DNA of 64,000 nucleotides from Sporothrix humicola (lineage: Eukaryota; Ascomycota; Sordariomycetes; Ophiostomatales; Ophiostomataceae): the NCBI GenBank assembly GCA_021396245.1, contig WNYE01000046.1:157608-221607 (forward strand). Reading direction: 5' to 3'. Positions 10,335-20,086 of this stretch are shown piece after piece (the first letter of the stretch is position 1; every line of letters begins with the position of its first letter). The position numbers and the translations under genes were made by a program. The notes under the pieces were generated by a model that had not been told where the DNA came from, made no database searches, and saw only the letters and a program-made list of their open reading frames with translations.

Positions 10335-11990
10335 TTACTTTGGGACAACCCTCGTCACCTCCAGCATCAGTCGATGTCCCTTGGGTGCCGTATTGAACCG
10401 GTCGACCTGGTCCATGTCGCCGTCCTTCATCTCCGCACCGAGTCTCGTTTCCAGTCCGGCCTGCATAATGGCCACAATGGCCCAGTACAGCTCCTGCCAA
10501 GCCAGATTCTGGCCGATACAGTTGCGTTTGCCGAGGCTGAAAGGCGTCAGGGAGGCCTCCATTGCGTCGGACGGCGACAGCCAGCGCTCCGGCACAAACT
10601 TGTGCGGGTCTGGGAACACGGCCGGGTCGCGGTGGTGGATCCAGTTCTGCATCCCGACGACGGTGCCGGCGGGCAGCGTGTACTTGTCGACGACCATGGG
10701 CTCGGTGAGGACGCGGGGCAGGGTCGAAATAATGGTTGGGTAGAGACGGAAGGCTTCCTTGATGACGGCGTTGACATAGGCATTTTTGCGGATGGCGGCC
10801 ATGATTCCCTCTAAATTATCATCGTCTGTGAGACGCGAGACCTCCTCTCGCAACCTGGCCTGGATGTGAATGTTCTCCGGCCTCGAGATTGCATACAGCA
10901 GGTACGTCAGCGTCGACGACGTCGTGCCCGAGCCGGCAAACATGTACCCCATGGCCTCCTCGACGAGCTCGTCGTGCGTCAGCTTGCGCCCCAGAAAGCC
11001 GTCGACGCCGTTGGCCAAGGGGCTTAGTAGATACTTGTCGTCGGCCTTGGCATGCCGCAAAAAATGGTCGACCATTTCGCGCGACTGGTCGCGCCAGTAG
11101 TCCATGCTCCGGTAGCTGTCGCCGACAACGCCGGGCAGCTTTGACCCAATGCCCCACGACAGTGCCGACAGGACGGGCAGTGCCTGGTCGAAGATGAGCG
11201 TGAGCGCACTGCTATCCATTGCTTTTAGCAGGCGTGCGGCGTCGTCGTCCACAGAGTTGCTCGAGAATTCCTTGGCGAAGCCGGCCTTGCAGACGACCTC
11301 GAAGCTGTACAGCCCGCAGAGCTCGTACGCGTCGGCCGTGCCCGTCCCCGATGTGGACGCAATCAGGAGCAAACGGCGGGCAAGGGCCTCGGCCTTCTCT
11401 TTGATGATCGGGTCGAGACGCGATACAGACTGCATCGAGTACGGCGGGCTGCTCAGCTTTCGACGGCCGGCGTGCTCGGCGGGGTTCAGCATCTGGAAAA
11501 TGTTGTTCTTGCCGATAAACGTCGCCGACCCGTAGAAGCTCTGCTCCTTCAGCGCCGTCTTACTGTTTGTGTAGATCGGCCGCAGCTGCCGCCAGTCGCT
11601 GATGGACACTTCGTGCGGGCCCACGCGCACGACGGGTCCGTATCGGTCGTGCAGTTCTTCGAGCTTCTACAGGTTGTTAGTCTCACTCAACATGCGACGA
11701 GAAGATGCAACAAGAGGCAACCACGTACATAAACGCGCTCGCCCTTTACGGCGCGCATTGTCAAATCGATCCCCGTGATCTTGGTTTTCCATGGTCCGGG
11801 GATATGCCGCAATGGACTGAGAAGAAGCTTCCATGTTACCTGTGGTCTGTCAGTGGCCTATGGCGGTAATATCGTCAAGGTTGGATGAACAACTTACGTA
11901 GACCAGACTGACTGCCAAACCGATCACAACGATAACAATCAGCATGTGGGCAGTGCCCAAGGCTGCTGCTAAATTGAGTAGCGACGGCAT
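10335..11990 (-). CDS. Cytochrome P450 monooxygenase (3 exons, 511 aa)
   Basis: Exons are 11898-11990, 11729-11839 and 10335-11666. The introns are 11840-11897 (58 nt, donor GTAAGT) and 11667-11728 (62 nt, donor GTACGT, branch GACTAAC). Both splice in phase 0 and give 31+37+443 residues. The protein has an N-terminal membrane anchor (about 14-31), a proline-rich hinge HIPGPW, the I-helix motif AGSGTTSS, ExxR (EAFR), FVPERW, and the heme loop FSLGKRNCIG with Cys451. This is a microsomal class II P450 needing NADPH-P450 reductase. The substrate is unknown. It is unrelated in sequence detail to the 6192-7967 P450, and no biosynthetic cluster is visible. Confidence 0.93.
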
Positions 11991-13033
11991 TATGCTGATG
12001 GGATTGGACACCGGCTCGTTCTATCAAGTGACAAGTATTGGACCGGGGGTATGTGCAAGTTCACGATACTGCTACAAGTTCCAATGTTTGCGTCACTCCT
12101 CCGAAGTAATCAGGGCTGAGTACTTAGTTATATGGCACATGTTTGCATTTCCGTCTCGCATTTCCGGTATTCCATCCTCCAGTTGTTGTTCGACGAACTT
12201 CTCCGCACTTTGGTTGGCTGGTGAGTGGAGCCGACTTTGCACACAACCTGGCCTTGAAAGGCAACTTTGTTTCGTCTTTATCATATGGCGGAATCGGAAC
12301 GTTCCGCGCATAGCTATATACCTTGCATACAACAGGCTGCTACGTAAGTTTTCATGCAATTTTTCTAAGAAAAATGGAATGTCCATGGATTGCCATCTTT
12401 GGTCCTTGTAACATCGTCTGTTGTGGAAGGGAGGACAGTGGCGGATATTCGGCTTTCGGGTCACGGCAGACTGCCGTGGAGCCGACCGGCGAGGGTGCAG
12501 ACAAAAGATATACTTTTTTGGCTTAGAGTTTCCGGTCTCATGTTTGTGTTTTTAATGGTTTATTGATCCGGGTTCGACTTATCTTTTGCATTCGCTTTCC
12601 CCGCATTGCCTAAGACGTCAAAATATCGCCTTGTTTATGTGGAGCCGATTGATACCCCCGACTTCCCCGGATTCTACTTAACGCTAGAACACAATTTCAT
12701 TTTTCTATCGGTGTATCGTCTCAAGATTGGATGATCGCCAAAATGACATTTCCATGATCTTAAAGATTTGACGAAACTCCGGGCAGAACATGAACTTACA
12801 TGAGCGAATACAGAGGTTGAAGGAGCTGGCTCCTCGGCCAATCAGATGCTGTTGTCGTGCATCCGTATTGAGGTGCGACGTGGGTGACTCACATAATGAA
12901 ATACATGATGAATGACGCCTGAAAGCTGAGCCTGCCATCACATTCAACCCTTTGAACGGCACAACAGATAAACAAAACAAAGTAACCTTTGGACAAATTC
13001 TATCTGTTTTCCTACTTTTCCTACCTCTACACC
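11991..13033. other. Divergent intergenic region
   Basis: This upstream region is shared by the minus-strand P450 and the plus-strand hydrolase. The open frames of about 115-155 residues on either strand lack recognisable domains, and one overlaps the P450 first exon. No gene is supported. Confidence 0.35.
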
Positions 13034-14038
13034 ATGGCGACACAGCCAGCATCGGGCCGGCCTGCTCCCGCGGCCGCGCCGTTTGTTGTCGAGCCCACAG
13101 CCCGCCACACCCGCACGTTCATCCTGCTCCACGGCCTGGGCTCCAATGGCGAGAAGTTTGGCCGTGCGTTGCTCGAAACGGGCATCGGCTCAGACGGCCT
13201 TGCCCTGCCGGCGCACTTCCCTGGAGCCAAGTTTGTCTTCCCCACTGCCCGGCGCCGGCGCGCAACAGCGTTTGGCCGGGCCATGCTTACACAGTGGTTC
13301 GATGTTGCGTCGCTCGACGACCGGACGCACCGAAACGACAAGCAGCTGCCGGGGCTGCGGGAGTCGTTTGCCGTTATGTCAGGTCTCATCGATCAAGAGT
13401 GCGAGGCTGGCATCCCGCGGGAAAATATTGTGCTCGGCGGGATCAGCCGGGGGTGTGCAGCAGCGCTCATTTGCCTGCTTGTGTTTGAGCAGCCTATTGG
13501 CGGCTTTGTTGGGATGAGCGGCTGGCTGCCGTTTCAACAAGAGATTGAAGACGAGACTGACGCAAACAACGTTGAATATGAGACGGTGTTGGACGGCATA
13601 GTCTTTGATGGGACGGAAGAAGAGCACTCAGACTCGTCGGATGAAGACACATTAAATGAAGACGGCGGCCTGTTTTCACAACATAATAAACAACAACAGA
13701 CGCCAGGACAACTAGGCGCAGACTACGTGCGAGAGCTGTTGATGCTCGACAACGACTGTGGCAACGCGCCCACAACAGTATCAACATCAACATCAACATC
13801 AACATCAACATCAACATCAACACCCATATTTATGGGCCACGGCGAGCTAGACGACAAAGTCGACGTTTCTCTGGGCTACGCGGCACATCAGACGATGTGC
13901 CTGCTCGGGTTTGATGTAACATGGCGCGCTTACACGGGCTTGGGCCACTGGTATAAGATACCGGATGAAATCGATGACATCGTGGCGTTTGTCGTCCGAA
14001 AGTGCGGTTGGCCGAGTGATACACAGCACGGGATGTAA
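13034..14038 (+). CDS. Acyl-protein thioesterase/carboxylesterase-like alpha/beta hydrolase (334 aa)
   Basis: Resembles the LYPLA/APT1 phospholipase-carboxylesterase family, which removes acyl chains from proteins or lysolipids in the cytosol. The oxyanion loop reads ILLHGLGSNGEKFG. The nucleophile elbow GGISRG places Ser138, the acid is in GHGELDDKV, and the histidine is in GLGHWYK. Typical members are about 230 residues. The extra length is an acidic, glutamine-rich insert between the nucleophile and Asp segments, ending in a Ser-Thr dipeptide run coded by a hexanucleotide repeat. The start at 13034 is preferred (ACACCATGG, start of family homology) over an in-frame ATG at 12989. The family call is firm, the substrate is not. 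Confidence 0.85.
   Translation: MATQPASGRPAPAAAPFVVEPTARHTRTFILLHGLGSNGEKFGRALLETGIGSDGLALPAHFPGAKFVFPTARRRRATAFGRAMLTQWFDVASLDDRTHRNDKQLPGLRESFAVMSGLIDQECEAGIPRENIVLGGISRGCAAALICLLVFEQPIGGFVGMSGWLPFQQEIEDETDANNVEYETVLDGIVFDGTEEEHSDSSDEDTLNEDGGLFSQHNKQQQTPGQLGADYVRELLMLDNDCGNAPTTVSTSTSTSTSTSTSTPIFMGHGELDDKVDVSLGYAAHQTMCLLGFDVTWRAYTGLGHWYKIPDEIDDIVAFVVRKCGWPSDTQHGM
13781..13820 (+). repeat. Coding TCAACA hexanucleotide repeat
   Basis: About seven tandem TCAACA units within the hydrolase gene encode alternating Ser-Thr. The unit length keeps the frame, so copy-number change would only lengthen or shorten the insert. Confidence 0.85.
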
Positions 14039-14216
14039 GTCTCACTTATAACAACAATACACACACACCTCTTACACGCAAATGATCATGTACTTCAGGC
14101 CATCATGCCTGGATGAATAAATTATACAGGCAGACCTGCTGCCAACTTGAAAAAGAAAAGAAAAAAAAACTAAAAAAACACGGCCCTCTGGCTCGTCTTC
14201 GTCCTCCTCCTTCTTC

Positions 14217-14760
14217 TCGTTCATCTCGTCATCGTCCTCTTCCTCTTCTTCGTCTTCGTCTTCATCGTCTTCATCGTCATCTTCGTCGTCCTCGTCGCCA
14301 TCCTCGTCATCGTCATCTTCGTCTTCTTCGTCGTCCTCATGTGAACTTCATGGGCGGCGGGCCCTTGGACGGCGTGGTGCGGAGCGCGTAGGGCTGCTGG
14401 ACGGTGTAGGGCGGATGGGGGGTGCCGGGGGTGCCGGGGGTCCGGGCGGCCTTGGGGCTGCGGGGAGCGTTGGGGGTGTTGGGGGTGTTGTTGGGGTTGC
14501 CGGGGGTGACGTCGTTGCCGGGGCTTCCGGGGCTGCGCGGGCGGCGCGGGCTGCGGGCAGGCGGGGTATGGGTTGAGGCGGGCGAGGCGAGCGAAGCGGC
14601 GGGAGATGAGACCGGAGAGGCGGGCACGGACGTCGCGGGCACAGACGAGGCAGGCGCGGGGGCAGACGCGGGCAAGGAAGGCGCGGACGAGGCAGGCGCG
14701 GACACGGACGAGGCGGGTGCGGACGAGGCGGGGTCGGACGAGGGCGGGGCGGGAGGGGAT
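14217..14760. repeat. Simple-sequence and minisatellite tracts in the family P 3' region
   Basis: About 14217-14340 is an imperfect TCGTCATC/TCTTCG tract. About 14560-14760 holds imperfect GAGGCGGGTGCGGAC-like units. They shape the low-complexity C-terminus of the overlapping minus-strand gene in every frame. Confidence 0.7.
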
Positions 14761-15378
14761 TGGTTTGTTGCTGTTGCCGCTGCCGCTGCTCCCGTTGCCA
14801 CTGCCGTTGTCGTTGTCGTTGTCGCTGCCACTGCCACTGCCGTCGTTCTTGTCGGTCTTGTCGGTCTTCTTGACCTGGTAAATGTCCTCCAGGCCGGCCT
14901 CCAAGAAAAGCTTTCTGGCCACAGCAAGATCGTGACGGCCGTACAAAAACCGCCAGAAGGCGTTTTTGGCCACGTAGGCCCGGACACCCGCGATGTAGCT
15001 CTCCGTCAGCTTCTCGCCCTTCCTCACTAACAGCTCCGCGGCCTCGTCGTCCTTCCTCATGCCAATCGCCCGGTCCCACCCGTTGTTGAGCAGCAGGTAC
15101 ACCAGTCCGGTTACCCCGTACACATTGGCAACGGCCGAGAACAACATACTCAGGCCCGAAAAAATCGTCCCGAGGAGCTTGCTGTTTTGTTTATGTTAGT
15201 CACAAAGACATGGGATGAAATGATCAAGATGGGATGCATGTATAAGTAGCAGTATTAGATATGACACCATATATTACGTACTGACGCTCTGGAACAGAAC
15301 ATCAAATACAAAGAGTCAAATCTAGGTACTGTTCATTGACCGCCAGTCACCTAACGTTACATACAGGACGTCAACCAT
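14221..15378 (-). CDS. Family P orphan protein (2 exons; best-preserved copy)
   Basis: Function unknown. Exon 1 is only 14 nt (15365-15378, CCCACCATGG context). The 183-nt intron 15182-15364 has donor GTATGT and GTGACTAAC branch followed by ACAG. Exon 2 begins at 15181. The model is supported by the same exon and intron lengths in the broken copy at 2160-2630. The protein has a hydrophobic segment at about 6-37 (LLGTIFSGLSMLFSAVANVY onward). A conserved charged block follows with GEKLTESYIAGVRAYVAK and FLYGRHDLAVARKLF, then a Gly/Ser/Asn/Asp-rich tract. As annotated the frame runs 324 residues to 14221. After about residue 155 another frame, ending at 14337, reads as a Pro/Ala/Ser-rich tail finishing GPPPMKFT and looks more natural. 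A 1-nt indel in the C-rich tract near 14755 is possible. Confidence 0.6.
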
Positions 15379-15530
15379 GGTGGGAAGCAGAGAGAGAGTA
15401 ACGAGAAGAGATGTCGTCGAATTTTGTGGTGTCGTTTCGTCGTCGCGCGGGCTGTCGTCGTGGGAACAGGCGAGGCTGAAGATCGGATGGAATAGGGGTA
15501 AACATGTCACGATGCGATTTTGGATACTAT
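15182..15530. repeat. Dispersed duplicate of 2434-2790
   Basis: Intron, first exon and upstream region of the family P gene, collinear with 2434-2790. The intron portion has no indel between the copies. Confidence 0.8.
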
Positions 15531-15613
15531 CCAACGATCCCGTCCATTGCTCTTTCCTCTATCGGTCACCACATTTGGTGCTCGATCGCTCCTTCTTCTC
15601 TAAGTCCAACGTC

Positions 15614-16846
15614 TTAAGCCAGTCGCTCCTGCCTCATGAAGGGCCGTATCGCTGCCTCGGAAGCCGCGACCGCCTGTTCACAGGCCGCGAGCACCTGCCA
15701 CAAGAGTTCATCGTCATCATCTTGCGGTCTCCGCCCTCTTCTGCGCCCAGTGGTCCACATTGTGACCTGGGACACGACGCCCCGGGACGGCCGCTGCCAC
15801 TGCATAACTTTTTCGGTGGCCATGGCCAGATATTTAGCGTGGGAAGCCGTATTCTTGACAGCTAGACTCACAAGACGGGTGATCATGTTGTTGACCTTTG
15901 CTCTAGCGAACTCGTCTTTCCCCTTGACGCCTCTGCTGCCTCTGCTGCCTCCGCTCTGCCCGCCGTTCTTCTTGTAGTTTGCAGCAGCCGCGATGGCATT
16001 GTTGGCCGGACCGGTGTAGTTCCCAGCGTGGCGTATCTCGTACGGCAGTCCTATGGCATGCAGGCCCTTTTGACCATGGCAATCCGACACAAACAGGACG
16101 ACATGAAGCCGTCCTAAACTTTTGGCCCAAGTAGCGTACAAAAGGCAGTCCAGCGGATATCTGTTTTCAGAAATGATCCCGCAGAGCCGGCTCGTATCCT
16201 GATCGTTGGCCAGGTCGCATGTGCCGCGCTGCAGAAACGCAGAAAACGTGGCCCTCATACCAGTAATATCCACCGTCTCCAGCATCGAAAGTGGCAGCAG
16301 GAGGCCGTGCGCGACGGCATAATCGCGAACCTCCATCGCCGCGCGCACCAGCGTGGATGTGCCCTCCGTCATGGCCAACAGCGTCTTGCGCAAATTCACA
16401 AGCATCATCGCCCGTTGGTGGCCCTTTTCCGCCGCATAACGACCGTCCGGTGCCGCATTGTTCTGACTCTTCAGGCTGCTATAGTTGTTGTTGGCATTGT
16501 AAATCCGGCACGCCGCAGCGGCTTCTGGGAGTGAGAGGCCGCTGCATCGCGTAATCAACGTCTCGATCGCAGACGTTAAGACAAGCACGGCCTCGTGCAG
16601 GCGGCAGGCGGCGTGGACCTGCGCGCTGGTCCTGTCCTCTTCGATGATCTTGTAGTGTTCTGCCTCGTCGGGTTCTGTGTCGGTTGGTTTCGTGGTGGCA
16701 TCATCGCTGTATGAAACGACAGTCGCCGGGAGCGGGATGGGACGGTAGAGAGGGCTGTTAAAGTTGAATGGCTCGGATGCCACTGACACAGCTGTCGACG
16801 TCGTCGTGAACTCTGTGCCGGTAGTGCTACTGTTGTCATCGTCCAT
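15614..16846 (-). CDS. Family Q orphan protein 1 (411 aa)
   Basis: No known domain recognised. It is a clear paralog of the gene at 22675-23871. Both carry EE-x-RTSA-x-V-x-AACR-x-HEAVLV (here 69-89), a central VRD-x-AV-x-HGL-x-L-x-LS segment, and near the C-terminus GRRP-[QE]-DDD followed by an alanine-rich helix. The sequence looks mostly alpha-helical, with a disordered Ser/Thr-rich N-terminus of about 60 residues and a Gly/Ser/Lys loop before the last third. There is no signal peptide or membrane segment. The start at 16846 is chosen for GCCACCATGG. In-frame ATGs at 16867, 16873 and 16963 would add up to 39 residues. It lies 235 bp downstream of the family P promoter side, on the same strand. 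Confidence 0.75.
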   Translation of the reverse strand: MDDDNSSTTGTEFTTTSTAVSVASEPFNFNSPLYRPIPLPATVVSYSDDATTKPTDTEPDEAEHYKIIEEDRTSAQVHAACRLHEAVLVLTSAIETLITRCSGLSLPEAAAACRIYNANNNYSSLKSQNNAAPDGRYAAEKGHQRAMMLVNLRKTLLAMTEGTSTLVRAAMEVRDYAVAHGLLLPLSMLETVDITGMRATFSAFLQRGTCDLANDQDTSRLCGIISENRYPLDCLLYATWAKSLGRLHVVLFVSDCHGQKGLHAIGLPYEIRHAGNYTGPANNAIAAAANYKKNGGQSGGSRGSRGVKGKDEFARAKVNNMITRLVSLAVKNTASHAKYLAMATEKVMQWQRPSRGVVSQVTMWTTGRRRGRRPQDDDDELLWQVLAACEQAVAASEAAIRPFMRQERLA

Positions 16847-17887
16847 GGTGGCTTGTTGTATCGTCATTTTCATGGGTTTGTTGTATTTTGCTGTGATGGG
16901 GCGGTGCCGTTTGGTGCTTTTCGGTGTTTTTGGGACGGAGTTCTTTGTAAGATAACAATGCACAAAATTGAGGAGGATAGATAAAAGCCGGAAAAGAAAG
17001 AGTTTATATATATTTAGGCCTTTTCTATTTTTGACATTATAAAATGTGTCGTGTGTAAAGTCGAGGCGAGGCTCTGGTCATGTGTCCGCGTAAAAACAAA
17101 CTAAATTACTCATGTGTTGTGCGTTGAATTCGGGCCAATCAGGTATTTGTATTTGTTTGCTGACGAATTGCATGACACCAAAAAGCGGGGGAATAGCCCC
17201 ACAAGTTGGTGACTACGTCCTACATTCATCATCAAATGGACCCTAAAACAGACAATATTTTCCCTGCGCCAGCCTTGTGGCTTCGTCACTGCTAATCCGC
17301 CAATTTCTAAGTAAAGAGTAGGCGTAAACCTTGCAGCTATTAGCATCATGAGTAGTCTCGTTGCTGATGCACATAGGGACGGTGCTAGAGGACTGAAGCA
17401 GGTTATGTGTTTTTTTTTACTTGTATAAAAAAAGATAAAATAAGCGAATTGTGGCGGTTTTATTTTTTATTTTTATATTTTTTTTTTTAAAATAAAATGT
17501 CATTGAAAAAGACGACGGTTAACTAAACTACAAAAATGAAAAATAAGACAAAGAACAGAACGAATAATACTGGTTCTAAGTAACCGGAGTGACATTCTGT
17601 TCTGGACTTTTAGTGTGAAGCAGTGGCACGACTGCTCTATGGGGCAGTAGATGAAAGAGTTCCCCAGACATCACAGTCCTCCTTGAAATTCATAATTTCT
17701 ATTATGACTATGATGAAGATTAAAGATTAAGATTAAAAATTAAAGATTATGATTATAATCATGGTCATGGCGTGAATGTGAAACAGTATGCGATCTGTGT
17801 GGGCATGGTTCGTTATCGTTGTCACTGAGATCATTACCGTATAACAGACATCTTCATATGCCAATATGTTTCTCCACCTCTTTCAAT
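16847..17887. other. AT-rich intergenic region
   Basis: No gene seen. A/T-rich tracts lie at about 17400-17520 and 17690-17765, including GATTAAGATTAAAAATTAAAG-like short repeats. It holds the 5' flank of the upstream gene and the 3' flank of the next. Confidence 0.35.
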
Positions 17888-19261
17888 TCAAGGCCGCTTG
17901 GTCGCACGCAGCATCTTGACTATATTCTCGCAGAGCACCATGGCCTCACGCAGATCTTTGGCATCCTCGCTGTTCTTGTACTTGTTGGCGCTGGAGTCGG
18001 AGTGAAAGTTAAAGTTGGACCAGCTCATGCAGCCGCGGATGCGCGAAGAAAACGTCTTGGGCGGGTCCCACTGGGCAATTTTCTCGGCGAGCACGAGGGC
18101 GTCAACCAGCGCCTCGGCCGTGTCCCACATGGCGCTGATGAATAGTTCGTGCATCATCTGGTAGACGAACTGGTGTATCAAGACGGGGTCCTCTTCTTCG
18201 GGGCGGATTTTGAGGCCGGCAAGCTCCATGAGGCCCGACGGGATATACTCGGCGTTGGCCTGGGCATACTCGGTGCGGTGCTCCATGCGGTCCCAGGTGC
18301 GGTGCAGCAGCGGGTGAAGGAAGCGCGAGAGGCACCCGCCGGTCGAGAGGCCACCCACCTTCAAAATTTTGGGCAGGTGCTCGGCGCAGTTCTTGAGGGC
18401 CTGCTGCAGGCATGCAAACTCTTCCTGGCCGCCGGTGCCGTCGATGCTCACCAAAGCGGTGGCGTCCCGAAAAAGCCAAAAAGCCTGGGCCACCGCCTTA
18501 TTGTCCATGGCGGCCAAGGGCTGGACGTAGCCGTTGAGGTGGAAGACATACAGCTCCCTCAAATCCTTGGCAACGCCCGACGTCGTGCCGGTCGCGGTGG
18601 CCACGAGCTTGATCGACTGCTTGAGCAGATTCAGCAGCGTGCCGCGGTGGTTCTTGACCTCCTGCTCGACGAACTGGCCGGTCTCGTCGCACTCAAACGG
18701 CTCAAACTCGTAATTTTCCGTCATGGCATTGGCCCCGAGCCCGTTCAGGTCGGTCCAGCGCTTGACCATGCCTTCGAGAAGGGCAATGACGTGCTGGCAC
18801 GTCCGGTCGAGCTCCAAGGCGGTGTAGATCTGCGTGCTCATCCAGGCCGCCTCCTTGTCCATCATCGCCTGGACCTTGGCCTGGAACTTGGCCTTTTTCT
18901 GCTCAGCCTTTTTCTCGCTGACTAGCCGGGCCTTTTCCACCTTGGCCTGCTGGGCCGCCTTTTTGTGTTCCTTGGCAGCCTCTTTCTTGGCCTTCTTGTG
19001 GGCTTTGCGCGCGGCGGCTTCCTCAGCGGCATCCACGTCGCTGTTCACGGGCGTGGGAGGATAGCCGATGGACATGCAGTCCCGGTAAATGTCAAAGGCA
19101 TAACCGTCGGAGATGGCGCCGCTGTCGTCGATGGCTGGCGTGGGCTCCGGAGTGCCGGCATCATTGCTGTTTTCGGGGACCAGCAGCGGAACCATCTCGT
19201 ACTCGTCCAGCTCACCGCGTGTGACGGGGTAAGTCTTTTGGACCGTGATGGACGTTGGCAT
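17888..19261 (-). CDS. Family Q-like orphan protein 2 with coiled coil (457 aa)
   Basis: No recognised domain. After an 80-residue acidic start there is a Lys/Ala/Glu-rich segment at about 82-140 (AARKAHKKAKKEAAKEHKKA and onward) likely to form a long helix or coiled coil. The following helical body shares a thin pattern with the two family Q proteins. KRWTDLNG...ENYE here corresponds to TRWTGLSP...ESYE in the 22675 gene. A late LVDALVLAEKIAQWDPP segment corresponds to their [MV]-x-W-x-x-P-x-R-G-V region. I therefore treat it as a distant member. It is one exon, without signal peptide or transmembrane segment. The start at 19261 is the first methionine of the frame. Confidence 0.7.
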   Translation of the reverse strand: MPTSITVQKTYPVTRGELDEYEMVPLLVPENSNDAGTPEPTPAIDDSGAISDGYAFDIYRDCMSIGYPPTPVNSDVDAAEEAAARKAHKKAKKEAAKEHKKAAQQAKVEKARLVSEKKAEQKKAKFQAKVQAMMDKEAAWMSTQIYTALELDRTCQHVIALLEGMVKRWTDLNGLGANAMTENYEFEPFECDETGQFVEQEVKNHRGTLLNLLKQSIKLVATATGTTSGVAKDLRELYVFHLNGYVQPLAAMDNKAVAQAFWLFRDATALVSIDGTGGQEEFACLQQALKNCAEHLPKILKVGGLSTGGCLSRFLHPLLHRTWDRMEHRTEYAQANAEYIPSGLMELAGLKIRPEEEDPVLIHQFVYQMMHELFISAMWDTAEALVDALVLAEKIAQWDPPKTFSSRIRGCMSWSNFNFHSDSSANKYKNSEDAKDLREAMVLCENIVKMLRATKRP

Positions 19262-20086
19262 CTTGGCGGTTCTTGCAACGGTGTATGTAATGTTGAATTA
19301 TATAATGTATTAATAACAAAGAGCACTATGCTCCATGACAGTCTGTGCTCTCAGGGGGGGTGTGAAACCGTGCCTGACCCGAACGGTGGGAAGGAGGGGG
19401 GGTGGAGGAAAAAGAGAGAAAGGGGAGAGAGGCAAGACACCTGTCAGAAATGGCGGACAACGGCTATTTACAGCGCTCGATGTGGGCTGAATGCAATGGG
19501 AGAAGCAGGCAATGGGAGCAGCAGGTAACGTGATTCCCAGTATTACGTCGAAGGATACGATTACACCGAGTAATCCCACTGTTAGTATGGTGTAGCTACG
19601 GTGTAGTTCCCGTCGGATCACAGCAGCCCGACCGGGCGACCAGTGGCATTACACCAAAGAATGGGTCCAGCGACCTCACCAGCCCTCTCCCTAACCCATC
19701 TTCAACCGGACCTTTAAACGAAAGGAACTAACAGGCTCGGCCTGCTTCCAATTCATCGTCCAGCGCAGGCATCGGTCAGATCTATGACGATTAACTGGCT
19801 GTTGCTGAATCACAGAACCACAGAACCTTATACGCTGGAGAATCTGCCGGACCGTACCGAGTCGCTGGAGTCTTGGCCACAGGTCCAGACCACGGTCCAG
19901 GATTTTGGTAGACAAATGCTGATGTTTACAGAAGTTTGGTGAAAACTACAGTGCTCGCAAAACTTACGTCACTTGCATCACATACATCACATGTAGCACT
20001 CACAGTCCTTACGGCAGCTACAACACGGTCCATAAAATCGCAATATCAGATGGGAGAAGCTTTCATCAGGTGATTATCTCGTCACG
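19262..20086. other. Intergenic region, nothing recognised
   Basis: Open frames of up to about 100 residues on the minus strand have no domain and overlap shadows. A GGAGGGGGGGTGGAGG purine-rich patch lies near 19390. Confidence 0.3.

Noticed and set aside
6192..11990. Secondary-metabolite cluster around the two P450 genes
   Set aside because: No synthase, transporter or cluster regulator lies nearby. The gene between them is a xylanase and the P450s differ in architecture.
11944..12411. 155-residue plus-strand frame
   Set aside because: It overlaps the first exon of the minus-strand P450 and has no domain.
14422..15030. 202-residue plus-strand Gly/Val/Ala-rich frame opposite family P
   Set aside because: Antisense shadow of the repetitive minus-strand coding region.
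2434..15364. Repeat-induced point mutation (RIP) as the cause of family P decay
   Set aside because: Differences between the two intron copies are a mix of about 20 transitions and 14 transversions in both directions, not the one-way C-to-T excess with TpA gain expected of RIP. The copies are also shorter than the usual RIP size threshold.
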